Notes: a model not told the origin generated them from the sequence alone. Shown: positions 16,801 to 25,476, counted from the first letter of the stretch. The stretch is 64,000 nt of DNA from an uncultured Cytophagales bacterium (GCA_937911505.1 CALEMF010000020.1:1-64000), one strand, 5' to 3'. Translations and numbers: made by a program.

Positions 16801-19341
16801 GAACTGATCCCTCAGACACTTGGCTACGATATCTGGTATTGGGATGCCTTCTTGGGCTTCCGTCCGAATGCCTACTTCCCACAAATGGTGATCAAAGATG
16901 CCAGCAGGCTCACCTGGTTGTATTACAACCGTATTGGGGTGACGGATACCCTCCAAGGGATGAGTGAGGAATACTATTTCAACGATGAAGTAGACGCCGA
17001 TGAGTGGGGTAGAATGGTCATCAAGCCGCTTTATCATTATCAGGGCGAGGGCGACCAAGAGGTACAGAACGTTGCCTTAGAAATCACCGATCGCATCAAT
17101 TCAAATGCTAATAGCAACGGTACTTCTTTGCCCTTACAAGATGGAGAAATTGCCCTAGAAGTACTGGATTATGGCGTCTACTTCTTTGGTGACGGCGGTG
17201 AGCACGAAAAATTCAACCTTATTAAAGATCTCAATGGTAATACTTATTTTGATCCTGATAAGCCGACGATGATCTATACCCACAGTCATCAGTATACCTC
17301 GACCAAGTTACACGAAAGAGACCTTATGGGTACCGATCAACTGCAGCAGATCGCCCAGAAGTGGCGGGCCAAGGGCTACAACTTCGGTATCTTCTACTGG
17401 AACCAATTTGCCGATACCTACTGGATAGAAGGGCGAATCCGCCGAGATCGCGATGCCACCGATACTTATATGAACTTCGTTAAAAAGCGCCTAGAGGCCA
17501 ACTGGGACGGTTACCGAAGGGGCAAGCCCTTTGATGAGGACTGGTTTACTTCGGTGAAGAAGGTAGTTACAAGCCAGCTTGGGAAACTCCCTACCAAAAT
17601 GCTTGACCTCTTCCCAACCGTCTCTGGGGTCAACCTACCCACTTGGAAGTTAGAAGGGCAACCCTTCGAAGCAGACTACAATTGGAACTATAAGGCCACC
17701 GGACGGGTCTTGGATGAAACTTTCCTCAACGAGATCACCGACATTGCTGACCTCTTCCAGATGTATTTAAGAGAAGTAAGAGAGCAAATAGGCAGCGAGA
17801 CAGAGCTACGGATAGCGGGTAGTGGCTTTGGCGCCCAACTCGCCGTAGAGGCTGCTGCAAGAATGGCTGTCGATGGTGTAGCCCCTGATCGGGTAGTGAT
17901 GCTTGATTTACTCACCTTACCTGATTTGTTCGAAGATTTGATCCACGCACAGAGTAATAAGGCCAGAACGGGTGAGGCAGTCAAAACGCTTGTAGCCGAA
18001 GGTACCTACGTGGAGGCCTACACCAGTGTAGATAATGCTTACAGATCGGTTGTCGTACTTGTAGATATTGTTCTCGGAGGGTATGGCCTCACTAAAAGTG
18101 TCATCAAAGCACCTGGTACGATTTGGAAGGCGGTCACCGATGGGTGGCAGGCACTCGGTCTCATCGACGGTGCTAAAACAACTAAACAGCTCCTCAAAGA
18201 AATCAATCAGACCAATATTAGCAAGACTGACATTGAGAAGACGATCGCCCTTTTTGATATGCGGGGCTTCTTTGAGAAGAGCATGTCGGATCTGATCCCT
18301 CAGGTGGTGATCTCTGATATTAATCACTGGACAGGCGAGGAGTGGAATCCTGCCACGAGTGAATTCCCGTCGAAGTATTATTATCTTCACTCTATCGAAC
18401 AAGAGGAGACACAGCGTGCTCCCTACGTGCGTCCTGTTACGGAAGCACAGTTGGTGAACTTGATGGCTGAGGCCGATCCAGGTGCTGCGCTCAAAGATTT
18501 GGTAGATCACGAGGTATACCTCTACGATGTGCCGATGGGCCATAACCCTTTTATCTGGGATCCGCTTCTAGAGCAATACCTCAAAGGAGAGCCTGTAGTG
18601 ATCGATCAGCTCTTCCAAGGCGCTTTTGAAGAGGTGGAGTTCTTCAGAAACGAAGACTGGGAGGTACGTAGAGCGCCTTCAGCGGCGATTTCTACCGAAC
18701 GGCTGTTGTTTTGGGATGAGCGCAGCAATAGTTTGGGCATCAGAGAGCCTTACAGAGGAAGAATACTCGTACAAGTCGATGGAGTAGAGACGGCTGATTA
18801 TGCTGATGACATCTTCGTGGAGGCTACCGAATATGCTCAGTCAGACTGGGGTGGAATGGCTTCTACCTTGGTAGTGGACGGAAGTAACTTTGAAGAGGTC
18901 ATTGAAGACTGCGAGAAGCTCTTTGGTTCAGGCAGTGTGATCAAAGGCAATGCGGTGATTCGATCGGTGCCTGAGTTCTGTTTGGTCAAGGAGGCTTGTC
19001 AGATTTACACCCTCGATGAGGAATTGTATGTAAAACTGGATTGTAAGAGCCAAGATGGGACAAGAATGGCGACTCAGGAAGCGGCACCCACAAAGGCTTA
19101 TCCGAATCCTTTTAGCAACCACATAGAGGTGGTGATGGAGTCGCATCAGGCCAAGATAATCACTGTACGTTTGTACGATCTACTGGGCAGACCAATGTAC
19201 ACCTTAGAGGAGAACGGAATGGTGTACGAAGGTACCCACAAGGTGCGCTGGGACACAGGACAAGTGGCCAGTGGTTTATATCTACTTGTGATAGAAACTG
19301 ATACAGGGGAAAGGTTGACGACCAAGGTGGTCAAACAGTAG
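13879..19341 (+). CDS. Giant T9SS cargo protein: propeller remainder, three LamG-like domains, degenerate alpha/beta-hydrolase
   Basis: 1820 residues counted from a GTG at 13879; the real start is probably the ATG at 13144, before the in-frame stop. Layout: rest of the propeller (1-190), three concanavalin/LamG-like domains (about 215-470, 485-695 and 700-945, each with an xWFK strand and a DDL-F strand), then the hydrolase core related to the 2192 and 9505 products. The core keeps FDPDKPT but has HSHQ in place of HGWQ, and AGSGFG (about 1313-1318) in place of AGHSLG, so glycine sits where the nucleophile serine should be. A type A T9SS sorting domain runs from about 1739 to the end. It is probably a binding or adhesion protein rather than an enzyme. 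Without readthrough it lacks a signal peptide. Codon use is visibly more GC-rich after about 14450. Confidence 0.75.
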   Translation: MEGTYPQVGAFLAPDGDYVYQLWPDPIKWMTSFGEEMSYKISRYHISSGTTEEVASFEFSIQDLLRLYISKNGRYLTFWLKEGADADASLWRIDGETKEVLSKEIDIYARPSAISDEGIIALDRYVGSPSIYDIASDQETVLFNKSEYKYTFPDFAANNSIIFNAPANNSIIAGENNPAGFYEISLDCERPVTGNSAYPYYAFYQDALYNAFNDADGTAGKYTDYTGNQHALTVTGTVTPAPNRFGKDSAAVHIEGLGSRLSLDGGTLNPANGNANANLANASLANTTNARVTTNETDPTLVGRPVTIAVWFKMDDFNYGASANRILDKTGGTLLRDAEGDEPSEGSEYYLNIAYDADNPEPRLHFACMDAIGGLRELISSQEVVTGEWQLVIIEKDENNTLKVHHNGAPVGTLTNARIRGNLEPLDIGGRASEFESWQFEGDIDDLFIQSRVFTDCEKEALWSARPAQLSGTPPLQEDGPLKRIAQYTFTEGSLEDATGNYPATSQGAEAAEDKFGQAEEAMHFEGNSSLTAPIDFDGTRQNYSVSTWFKAESTLTGNLLKIEGEGYEWRLSLEDNQLVFYQNGTCQQSDKGSTRTPEGQPLQAGRWYHLIATFDFESQVKTIYLSDGETDQASTIVISALSDLYIDRMPKGALTIGEAFSGTLDNLQFFGKVLDYCQMRKIFIEEKDIFQHPTDQNRGIEGLVAHYPMIEDRALIQPALDDTPSEMFAEQLDISGNANHMVIFSTGLVATPIEALPGHGFQPGQAIRYLSAISRFTVPSEVASLAQDSAAISMWFKPTELGFTQTLLDKTDGLGDEGSEYRLQIRPDGRLRLTYFTEYIEGECGGYEEMLSETPISVNEWHHLVVIKSHNKLRWYLDNTPAGEDISVYLSKENSKPAVLGAAVPPGEDFALESGFTGMIDDLRFYRRGLSKMEVAMLYELGTLELTLSAHYFQNSELPVPAEEKWERYNGDVELIPQTLGYDIWYWDAFLGFRPNAYFPQMVIKDASRLTWLYYNRIGVTDTLQGMSEEYYFNDEVDADEWGRMVIKPLYHYQGEGDQEVQNVALEITDRINSNANSNGTSLPLQDGEIALEVLDYGVYFFGDGGEHEKFNLIKDLNGNTYFDPDKPTMIYTHSHQYTSTKLHERDLMGTDQLQQIAQKWRAKGYNFGIFYWNQFADTYWIEGRIRRDRDATDTYMNFVKKRLEANWDGYRRGKPFDEDWFTSVKKVVTSQLGKLPTKMLDLFPTVSGVNLPTWKLEGQPFEADYNWNYKATGRVLDETFLNEITDIADLFQMYLREVREQIGSETELRIAGSGFGAQLAVEAAARMAVDGVAPDRVVMLDLLTLPDLFEDLIHAQSNKARTGEAVKTLVAEGTYVEAYTSVDNAYRSVVVLVDIVLGGYGLTKSVIKAPGTIWKAVTDGWQALGLIDGAKTTKQLLKEINQTNISKTDIEKTIALFDMRGFFEKSMSDLIPQVVISDINHWTGEEWNPATSEFPSKYYYLHSIEQEETQRAPYVRPVTEAQLVNLMAEADPGAALKDLVDHEVYLYDVPMGHNPFIWDPLLEQYLKGEPVVIDQLFQGAFEEVEFFRNEDWEVRRAPSAAISTERLLFWDERSNSLGIREPYRGRILVQVDGVETADYADDIFVEATEYAQSDWGGMASTLVVDGSNFEEVIEDCEKLFGSGSVIKGNAVIRSVPEFCLVKEACQIYTLDEELYVKLDCKSQDGTRMATQEAAPTKAYPNPFSNHIEVVMESHQAKIITVRLYDLLGRPMYTLEENGMVYEGTHKVRWDTGQVASGLYLLVIETDTGERLTTKVVKQ

Positions 19342-19361
19342 TAAGCAAACCCCGTTGTAAT

Positions 19362-19394
19362 AAAGCCCCTTCTCTGATTTAGAGAAGGGGCTTT
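19362..19394 (+). terminator. Rho-independent terminator of cassette 3
   Basis: AAAGCCCCTTCTCT at 19362-19375 pairs perfectly with AGAGAAGGGGCTTT at 19381-19394 around a five-base loop, 20 bases after the stop of the giant gene. The stem is symmetrical, so it could also serve the convergent mutB gene. Confidence 0.85.
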
Positions 19395-19591
19395 GTATAA
19401 TTAACGCCACCTAATTGATCAGTATTATCAATAGAGCGTTGATTACTATCTGTATCTTCTCAGCTAGAAACAATGTTGAGCAATCATTATAAATATCTCC
19501 TTACTTAAGGATTTATGTTAAGAAGGTGAACACTGCGTTATCCGATCTGCTTCTACTGTTCAACGAAACTTTTTACCTTATTTAATGGTAT

Positions 19592-21739
19592 TTACGCTTC
19601 CTTCATTAATGCTTCTAGAATTTGCTGTGCGGCCACAGAGATGATCGTTCCAGGGCCAAACACACCCGCCACACCTGCTTCGTAAAGAAAATCATAGTCT
19701 TTGGGCGGTATCACCCCTCCTACAATGACCAAAATGTCACCTCTTCCTATTTCTCTCAACGCTTTAATTAATTGAGGTACAAGCGTCTTATGCCCCGCTG
19801 CCAAACTAGAAATCCCTACCACATGTACATCGTTTTCAGCCGCTTGCTTGGCTACTTCTTCTGGTGTTTGGAAAAGTGGCCCAATATCTACATCAAAACC
19901 CAAATCAGCAACACTGGTAGCAATTACTTTAGCGCCTCTATCGTGACCTTCTTGTCCCATTTTAGCGACCAAGATACGTGGTCGACGTCCCTCTAAGGTC
20001 TCAAATTCATCCGTCATTTGTTGGGTCTGTTGGAAATGTTCGTTGTCAGACACCTCACTGGCATACACCCCAGAGATGGCTCTAATGGTGGCTTTGTGCC
20101 TACTAAAGGCCTCTTCCATCGCATCAGAGATTTCTCCTAATGTGGCTCTCAAGCGGGCCGCTTTTACCGCTAAGGCTAGTAAATTAGTTTCGTCGCTACC
20201 TGCTATTTTCTGTCCAGCAGCTTTGGTAATAGCCGTCAATACTTGCTTTACTTCAGCTTGATCTCTCTCTGCTCTAGTCTGCTCCAAGCGTTTTACTTGT
20301 GCTTCTCGTACAACAGCATTGTCTACCTCTAGTAATTCTATCTCTTTCTCACTAGCAGGTTGGTAAGCATTTACGCCCACAATAATATCTTTTTTAGCGT
20401 CTATGCGGGCCTGCTTTTTGGCTGCTGCCTCTTCAATACGCATCTTTGGGAGGCCTGTTTCTATTGCTTTAGCCATACCTCCCAACTCCTCTACCTCTTG
20501 TATCAGTTGCCAAGCTTTTTCTACCAAGTCTTTGGTAAGTGATTCTACATAATAGGCGCCTCCCCAAGGGTCTACCGTCTGGGTGATACCTGTTTCTTCT
20601 TGTAAGAAAAGCTGCGTATTACGGGCAATACGCGCAGAGAAGTCGGTAGGGAGTGCGATGGCCTCGTCCAGAGAGTTAGTATGTAGTGATTGTGTATGTC
20701 CTAGTACAGCCGCTAGCGCTTCTATACAGGTACGGGCTACGTTATTAAAGGCATCCTGTTCGGTAAGACTATAACCAGAAGTTTGGCAGTGTGTACGTAA
20801 AGCCAACGATTTTTTATTTTTAGGATTGAACTGGTTTACCAGCTTGGCCCAGAGTAGACGCCCTGCACGCATTTTAGCAATTTCCATAAAATGGTTCATG
20901 CCAATTCCCCAGAAAAAGGAAAGACGCGGTGCAAAATCGTCAACCGCTAGCCCTGCCGCTAAGCCTGTCTTTAAATATTCTAGTCCATCAGCAAGGGTAT
21001 AGGCAAGTTCTAGGTCGGCGGTGGCACCCGCCTCGTGCATATGATAACCCGAAATACTGATAGAATTGAATTTGGGCATATAACGCGCCGTATATTCAAA
21101 AATATCTGCAATGATACGCATACTGGGCTGTGGTGGATAAATGTATGTATTACGCACCATAAACTCTTTTAGGATATCATTCTGAATAGTACCGCTAAGT
21201 TGTGATGGATATACGCACTGTTCTTCGGCTGCCACAATGTAAAAAGCCATAATAGGAATCACCGCACCATTCATCGTCATAGAGACTGACATCTTATCTA
21301 GTGGAATATCTTTAAACAGCAGTTTCATATCTTCCACCGAGTCGATCGCTACGCCTGCTTTTCCTACATCACCAGCCACACGAGGATGATCAGAATCATA
21401 CCCTCTATGGGTAGCTAAATCAAAGGCTACTGAAAGTCCTTTTTGTCCAGCAGCAAGGTTTCTTTTATAAAAAGCGTTTGACTCTTCGGCAGTAGAGAAG
21501 CCAGCGTACTGACGGATGGTCCAAGGGCGCTGTACATACATTGTGCTGTAAGGCCCACGTAAATAGGGCGGAATACCCGCAGTAAAATGTACATGAGAGA
21601 GCTGCGCAAAATCTTTCAAAGTATAATGTGGCTTTACCTGTATGCCCTCTGCTGTCTTCCAAGTACTAGCAAGTTGCTCAGTAGAAACTGAGGTAATGAA
21701 AGGCTTGTTGAGATCGATTTGTGTGAAATCTGGCTTCAT
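19592..21739 (-). CDS. mutB: Methylmalonyl-CoA mutase, large/catalytic subunit
   Basis: 715 residues, the normal length of the catalytic subunit. It interconverts succinyl-CoA and (R)-methylmalonyl-CoA with adenosylcobalamin in the cytoplasm, in propionate metabolism. The N-terminal TIM barrel has the family segments [34 protein letters not shown] and [13 protein letters not shown]. The C-terminal B12-binding domain starts at about residue 585 with [15 protein letters not shown]. The cobalt-ligating histidine is present, but the acidic residue of the DxHxxG motif is Glu instead of the usual Asp. No small subunit gene (mutA) or epimerase lies next to it; it stands alone and convergent to the giant T9SS gene. 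A gene for the partner subunit presumably lies elsewhere. Confidence 0.95.
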   Translation of the reverse strand: MKPDFTQIDLNKPFITSVSTEQLASTWKTAEGIQVKPHYTLKDFAQLSHVHFTAGIPPYLRGPYSTMYVQRPWTIRQYAGFSTAEESNAFYKRNLAAGQKGLSVAFDLATHRGYDSDHPRVAGDVGKAGVAIDSVEDMKLLFKDIPLDKMSVSMTMNGAVIPIMAFYIVAAEEQCVYPSQLSGTIQNDILKEFMVRNTYIYPPQPSMRIIADIFEYTARYMPKFNSISISGYHMHEAGATADLELAYTLADGLEYLKTGLAAGLAVDDFAPRLSFFWGIGMNHFMEIAKMRAGRLLWAKLVNQFNPKNKKSLALRTHCQTSGYSLTEQDAFNNVARTCIEALAAVLGHTQSLHTNSLDEAIALPTDFSARIARNTQLFLQEETGITQTVDPWGGAYYVESLTKDLVEKAWQLIQEVEELGGMAKAIETGLPKMRIEEAAAKKQARIDAKKDIIVGVNAYQPASEKEIELLEVDNAVVREAQVKRLEQTRAERDQAEVKQVLTAITKAAGQKIAGSDETNLLALAVKAARLRATLGEISDAMEEAFSRHKATIRAISGVYASEVSDNEHFQQTQQMTDEFETLEGRRPRILVAKMGQEGHDRGAKVIATSVADLGFDVDIGPLFQTPEEVAKQAAENDVHVVGISSLAAGHKTLVPQLIKALREIGRGDILVIVGGVIPPKDYDFLYEAGVAGVFGPGTIISVAAQQILEALMKEA

Positions 21740-21761
21740 ACTTTGGGGATTCGTTTGATTA

Positions 21762-21769
21762 CAAAAATA
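21762..21769 (-). promoter_or_regulatory. Putative -7 element for mutB
   Basis: The minus strand reads TATTTTTG here, a match to the Bacteroidota TAnnTTTG -7 consensus, 22 bases upstream of the ATG. No good TTTG -33 element is seen at the standard distance. Confidence 0.4.
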
Positions 21770-21876
21770 GTAAAACCTAGCAAACTACCAATGGTACAGC
21801 TTTTTTAGGACTGTTCATAAACTTAAGCAATCAAAGCTCGTTTTTCAGGTTTTTATAATAACACAAAACGCTTCCA

Positions 21877-21903
21877 TAACCTCTGGAAGCGTTCGTAATC
21901 TTT
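21877..21903 (-). terminator. Rho-independent terminator of the OmpA/propeller gene
   Basis: AACGCTTCCA at 21877-21886 pairs perfectly with TGGAAGCGTT at 21894-21903. On the minus strand it lies 13 bases after the stop at 21917 and is followed by TTTT. Confidence 0.75.
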
Positions 21904-21916
21904 TTGATATGATGGG

Positions 21917-24202
21917 TTAGTCTAGCTTTTTCAATTGCTTTACGTCTACCAATTTTATATCCGCTCGGCGCATCTTACGACGTGCTGCCACTGGGTCAGG
22001 CGATGGATTAGAACCATAGCCTTTCCATAACAAACGTTTTTTAGCAATACCGTTATCCAGAAAGAATTGATACGCTGCTTTCGCACGATTTTCCGAAAGG
22101 ATGAAGTTAGCGTCAGGATCGCCTTCTGAAGAAGCATACCCTAAAATCTGAACGCCCACTTCTTTATTGGCTTTCAGGTACTCAGTAAACTTACTCAGTT
22201 CGGCCATAGCTCTGCTATTAAGGGAGTACTGATTGCTCGGGAAGTACGCAGTGTAGGTTTTATTTTTCAGGATAGGGCCTTGGTTCACAGAATAGTCATC
22301 TTCCTCTTTAATCGTTTCTTTATTGGTATCTACCGTCTCCAAAGTCATGACTGTTTCATTGCCCACCTTAATAGGTTTGAGTTGCCCATCAGGGGCATCG
22401 TAAAAGAAGGTCACTTGGATGGCCTCCTCTGTAGGAACTACCTCTTCTAAGTTAATTTCTTCCTCTCCTTCGCTATACATTACGTTCATTAAGTAGTCGA
22501 GTGCGACACTATCTTCTGCGGCAATAATGTCTTCCATCAAGTCGTACATATCCAACTTCTGCTCTCCAAAGTTAGCAGGATCGCTGTTGGTCTCCTTTTT
22601 TACATCAAAGAAGGCATTGGTTACAGAAATATCCTGCCCTACTTCTTGGTTGTTGACGATCTTCTTTTGAAGCGTAATTTCTTGGTACATCTCGTAGAAG
22701 TAGGTTTGGTTGGGAATATTAATGTTTACTAAATAAGGCAAATAACCCTCTGCTTCTATGATCATATCGTAGTTTTTACCTGGAGGAAAGATCATCAAAT
22801 AAGCCCCTGTTTTAGGGTTAGGATCATAGATGTATTTCAGAAACTCATTGGTTTCTTTATCTACTACTCGAATCTTTGTAGGAATTGGCTTGGGCGGATT
22901 ACCCGCTAAAATTTTACCCTTTACTAAGGTAAGCGGGATGACTCCTTCTTCTTCGGGAATTCCTAAAAAGTAAATATCTTGTTGACCAAAGCCACCAGGT
23001 CGATTAGAAGAGAAGTAACCTTTTTTCCCGTCTGCTGAAAGCACAAAGTAGCTATCATTATAAGTGCTATTGATAGGATACCCCATATTTTCGGGTTTTT
23101 CCCACCTTTTACCATCCTTGACAGCTTTAAAAATATCATTGCCTCCCATCGTACGATGTCCGTTACTAGTGAAGTAGAGTGTCTTTTTGTCTGGATGAAT
23201 AAAAGGGGCGTCCTCATCGTAAGGGGTATTTACCTGTGCCCCTAAATTTTGGGGCTTTCCCCAAGTACCATTTGGTTGGCGTTCTACGCTGTAAATATCT
23301 CTTCCTCCGTATCCACCGGGTCGATTACTAGCAAAGTACATCACTTGCTCATCGGGGCTAATGCTTGCAGTGGTTTCTAGGTATGTAGAGTTGATTTCCT
23401 TACCCAACTTACTAGGTTCTGTCCAAGTAGTACCATCAAAGCTACTGGAATAAATACTTCCTGTATTGTTGGTACCCCCCATGTAAATGAGAATTTTTTG
23501 TCCATCTGGTGACATCCCTACCGAGCCAACATTGTCACTGGTGGTAAAATCAATCATACTAGGAGGAGACCACAAGTAGTCTTTCTTCTCAGAGATGTAG
23601 ATATGCTCTGATACCTTTTTCGTTTGCTCATCAACTTTAGCTGTGGTGTAGGCCATCAGCGCCTCGTCAGCAGAAATGACAGACCCATATTCAGTAAATG
23701 AGGTGTTAATGGGTTTACCTAAGTTTTGTACGAATACCTCAATAGTATCTTTGGCAATCTCTTTTGCGTATTTTGTTATCTCTAAGGCTCTCTGATTATC
23801 TTTCCAAAGGCGGTCCTGCTCATTTACATATTCTTTATATTTCTGGAAAAGCGTAGTAGCATCATCAAAACGATAGTTGAGATGATAAAGCACACCTAAA
23901 TAATGGTAAACCCTATAAGGAATGCGTTCGTTGGGATTATTTTTAGCAAACTCAAAATAGGATACGGCTTTATTTTGTGTATCTGTATCTGTACTTTTAT
24001 AATAGCAAAGGCCTATTCGGTAATTAAGAAGTGGATCGTTGGGATTTTGTGTATGCGCCTGAAGAAATGTGGGAAGTGCTTCTTCATATTTACCTTGATT
24101 GAAAAGCCCTTCTGCCTTCTTGATCTCTTCGGAAGTTTGCCCATAAAGTGTCCAACTTACTATAGCCAAAGTGGCTATCATTAATAAACTTTTTTTCCAC
24201 AT
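21917..24202 (-). CDS. TPR / PD40 propeller / CRD / OmpA-family outer membrane protein (PorE-like)
   Basis: 761 residues. The order of domains is: signal peptide (1-22); TPR-like helices (EGLFNQGKYEEALPTFLQA, LNYRIGLCYY) to about 140; WD40/PD40 propeller repeats to about 410, with repeated SPDG/SPDE, YFASNRPGGYGG and YFSSNRPGGFGQ blades; a carboxypeptidase-regulatory-like beta domain to about 520; an acidic linker; and a C-terminal OmpA peptidoglycan-binding domain (GYASSEGDPDANFILSENRA, RRADIKL). This order is that of PorE, an accessory component of the type IX secretion system. The identification is by architecture only, since similar proteins of other function exist in Bacteroidota. It would fit with the several T9SS cargo proteins in this window. 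It is monocistronic. Confidence 0.75.
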   Translation of the reverse strand: MWKKSLLMIATLAIVSWTLYGQTSEEIKKAEGLFNQGKYEEALPTFLQAHTQNPNDPLLNYRIGLCYYKSTDTDTQNKAVSYFEFAKNNPNERIPYRVYHYLGVLYHLNYRFDDATTLFQKYKEYVNEQDRLWKDNQRALEITKYAKEIAKDTIEVFVQNLGKPINTSFTEYGSVISADEALMAYTTAKVDEQTKKVSEHIYISEKKDYLWSPPSMIDFTTSDNVGSVGMSPDGQKILIYMGGTNNTGSIYSSSFDGTTWTEPSKLGKEINSTYLETTASISPDEQVMYFASNRPGGYGGRDIYSVERQPNGTWGKPQNLGAQVNTPYDEDAPFIHPDKKTLYFTSNGHRTMGGNDIFKAVKDGKRWEKPENMGYPINSTYNDSYFVLSADGKKGYFSSNRPGGFGQQDIYFLGIPEEEGVIPLTLVKGKILAGNPPKPIPTKIRVVDKETNEFLKYIYDPNPKTGAYLMIFPPGKNYDMIIEAEGYLPYLVNINIPNQTYFYEMYQEITLQKKIVNNQEVGQDISVTNAFFDVKKETNSDPANFGEQKLDMYDLMEDIIAAEDSVALDYLMNVMYSEGEEEINLEEVVPTEEAIQVTFFYDAPDGQLKPIKVGNETVMTLETVDTNKETIKEEDDYSVNQGPILKNKTYTAYFPSNQYSLNSRAMAELSKFTEYLKANKEVGVQILGYASSEGDPDANFILSENRAKAAYQFFLDNGIAKKRLLWKGYGSNPSPDPVAARRKMRRADIKLVDVKQLKKLD

Positions 24203-24289
24203 AGCTTATGAATAAAATGTATAGTAGCTCGTGTTTATATACTATTAGGCTACTTCAAATGATAAATTTATGAAATAAATTGGTATTTA

Positions 24290-25042
24290 CTAAGTGATGT
24301 ATTCAATTTCTTTGAAACTGAAATAGTGGAGTCTCCCCTCTTTTTCTACACATAGTCGCCCTATTTTATCGATCCCCAGAATGGTTCCTTGAAAGGTGAC
24401 TTGCTGCGATTTGAAAGTATGTACTTCTTGGTATCTATAAAGATTCTGTAGATAATGTTGTTTTAATCTGTCAAAATTACCGCTTCGTAATTGTAGGTAT
24501 CGTTTTTCTAAAAAACCTAAAATCACCTCCAACGCAGTATTCAAGCTTATTTCTTGACCTGTAATTTGTTTTATAGAGATCGCTCGTTCAGTTTGGAATC
24601 CTGTTTGATTCACATTTAAGCCAATACCTACTACGCTTCGACGGATATTTTCTTGGCTCAAGATGTTTTGGATAAGCACACCACCTAATTTGTGGTTTTG
24701 ATAGTAAAGGTCATTGGGCCATTTAATTTTGAGGTCTTGGAGAATATGTGTGGACAGAAAGTCGTATATGCCTAAAGAAATAGCTATATTTAACCAGAAC
24801 TGCTGCGCTACAGCCAAGAAGCTCGGGTGTAAAATGAGCGAAAAGGTAAGGTTTTGATGCGGCGCTGCTTCCCAAGTGTTATGTTGTTGCCCACGCCCTT
24901 CCGTCTGGTGGTCAGTAAGTACAATGGTTCCTTCTGTCGTCTTGGGATCAGTAGCCATCTCGAGTGCCACAGCATTTGTTGAATGACAAGTTGGCAGATA
25001 TAAAAGTGAGCGTCCTACAAATAAAGTAGTAAAATTGTACAA
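24290..25042 (-). CDS. birA: Biotin--[acetyl-CoA-carboxylase] ligase
   Basis: The catalytic domain of biotin protein ligase is clear: a CHSTN motif near the start, GRGQQHNTW for biotinyl-AMP binding, KWPNDLYY with the catalytic lysine, and GVLIQN and GIGLNVN. It attaches biotin to the carrier protein of acyl-CoA carboxylases. It has no N-terminal DNA-binding helix-turn-helix, so it is a mono-functional class I enzyme. The frame is open upstream to an ATG at 25177, but that would run into the divergent rsfS gene and add a non-homologous hydrophobic segment. A TTG at 25042 gives 250 residues beginning MYNFTTLFVG, the usual Bacteroidota length, so I choose it. Confidence 0.85.
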   Translation of the reverse strand: MYNFTTLFVGRSLLYLPTCHSTNAVALEMATDPKTTEGTIVLTDHQTEGRGQQHNTWEAAPHQNLTFSLILHPSFLAVAQQFWLNIAISLGIYDFLSTHILQDLKIKWPNDLYYQNHKLGGVLIQNILSQENIRRSVVGIGLNVNQTGFQTERAISIKQITGQEISLNTALEVILGFLEKRYLQLRSGNFDRLKQHYLQNLYRYQEVHTFKSQQVTFQGTILGIDKIGRLCVEKEGRLHYFSFKEIEYIT

Positions 25043-25051
25043 GGTTTTTAG

Positions 25052-25059
25052 TAATTTTG
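25052..25059 (+). promoter_or_regulatory. Putative -7 element for rsfS
   Basis: TAATTTTG matches the TAnnTTTG consensus and lies 24 bases before the ATG at 25084. The -33 region is poor. It lies just upstream of the proposed divergent birA start, which supports placing that start at 25042. Confidence 0.45.
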
Positions 25060-25083
25060 TAATAAGGAAATAAAGATTAATGA

Positions 25084-25476
25084 ATGAAAGTAAAAAAAAA
25101 TTTGGAAACACTGGGTAACGAGCAATCTGAAGTGCTCTCTGAGCATATTGTGAAAGGTATGCAGGAAAAAAAGGCAAGAGATATTGTACTTTTAGACCTG
25201 CGTGGTGTAAAACAAGCTGTAGCAGATTTTTTTGTGATTTGCACGGGTAACTCCGATACGCAAATTGATGCTATTGCTGACTCAGTAGAAGAACAAGTTT
25301 ATAAAGACCTAGGGGAAAATCCTTGGCACAAAGAGGGGAAACAAAATCGTGAATGGATTCTAATTGATTATGTAGATGTAGTCGCCCACGTCTTCAGAAA
25401 GAACAAGCGAGAACACTTTGCAATGGAAGAACTCTGGGGAGATGCGAAAATCACCTACATTGATAACGAATCCTGA
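25084..25476 (+). CDS. rsfS: Ribosomal silencing factor RsfS (Iojap family)
   Basis: 130 residues. RsfS binds ribosomal protein uL14 and blocks joining of the subunits when nutrients are short. The diagnostic segments are DIVLLDLRGVKQAVADFFVI, CTGNSDTQIDAIADSVEE, the WILIDYVDVVAHVF strand and a C-terminal HFAMEELWGDAKI. The first 20 or so residues are a Lys-rich extension before the fold. It precedes ftsH by 83 bases in the same direction, the arrangement seen in many Bacteroidota genomes, so the two may be cotranscribed. Confidence 0.93.
   Translation: MKVKKNLETLGNEQSEVLSEHIVKGMQEKKARDIVLLDLRGVKQAVADFFVICTGNSDTQIDAIADSVEEQVYKDLGENPWHKEGKQNREWILIDYVDVVAHVFRKNKREHFAMEELWGDAKITYIDNES

Noticed and set aside
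15598-18543. Antisense reading frames of 192 and 208 codons within the giant gene
   Set aside because: Low-complexity products without recognisable domains; the sense strand encodes clear LamG and hydrolase domains.
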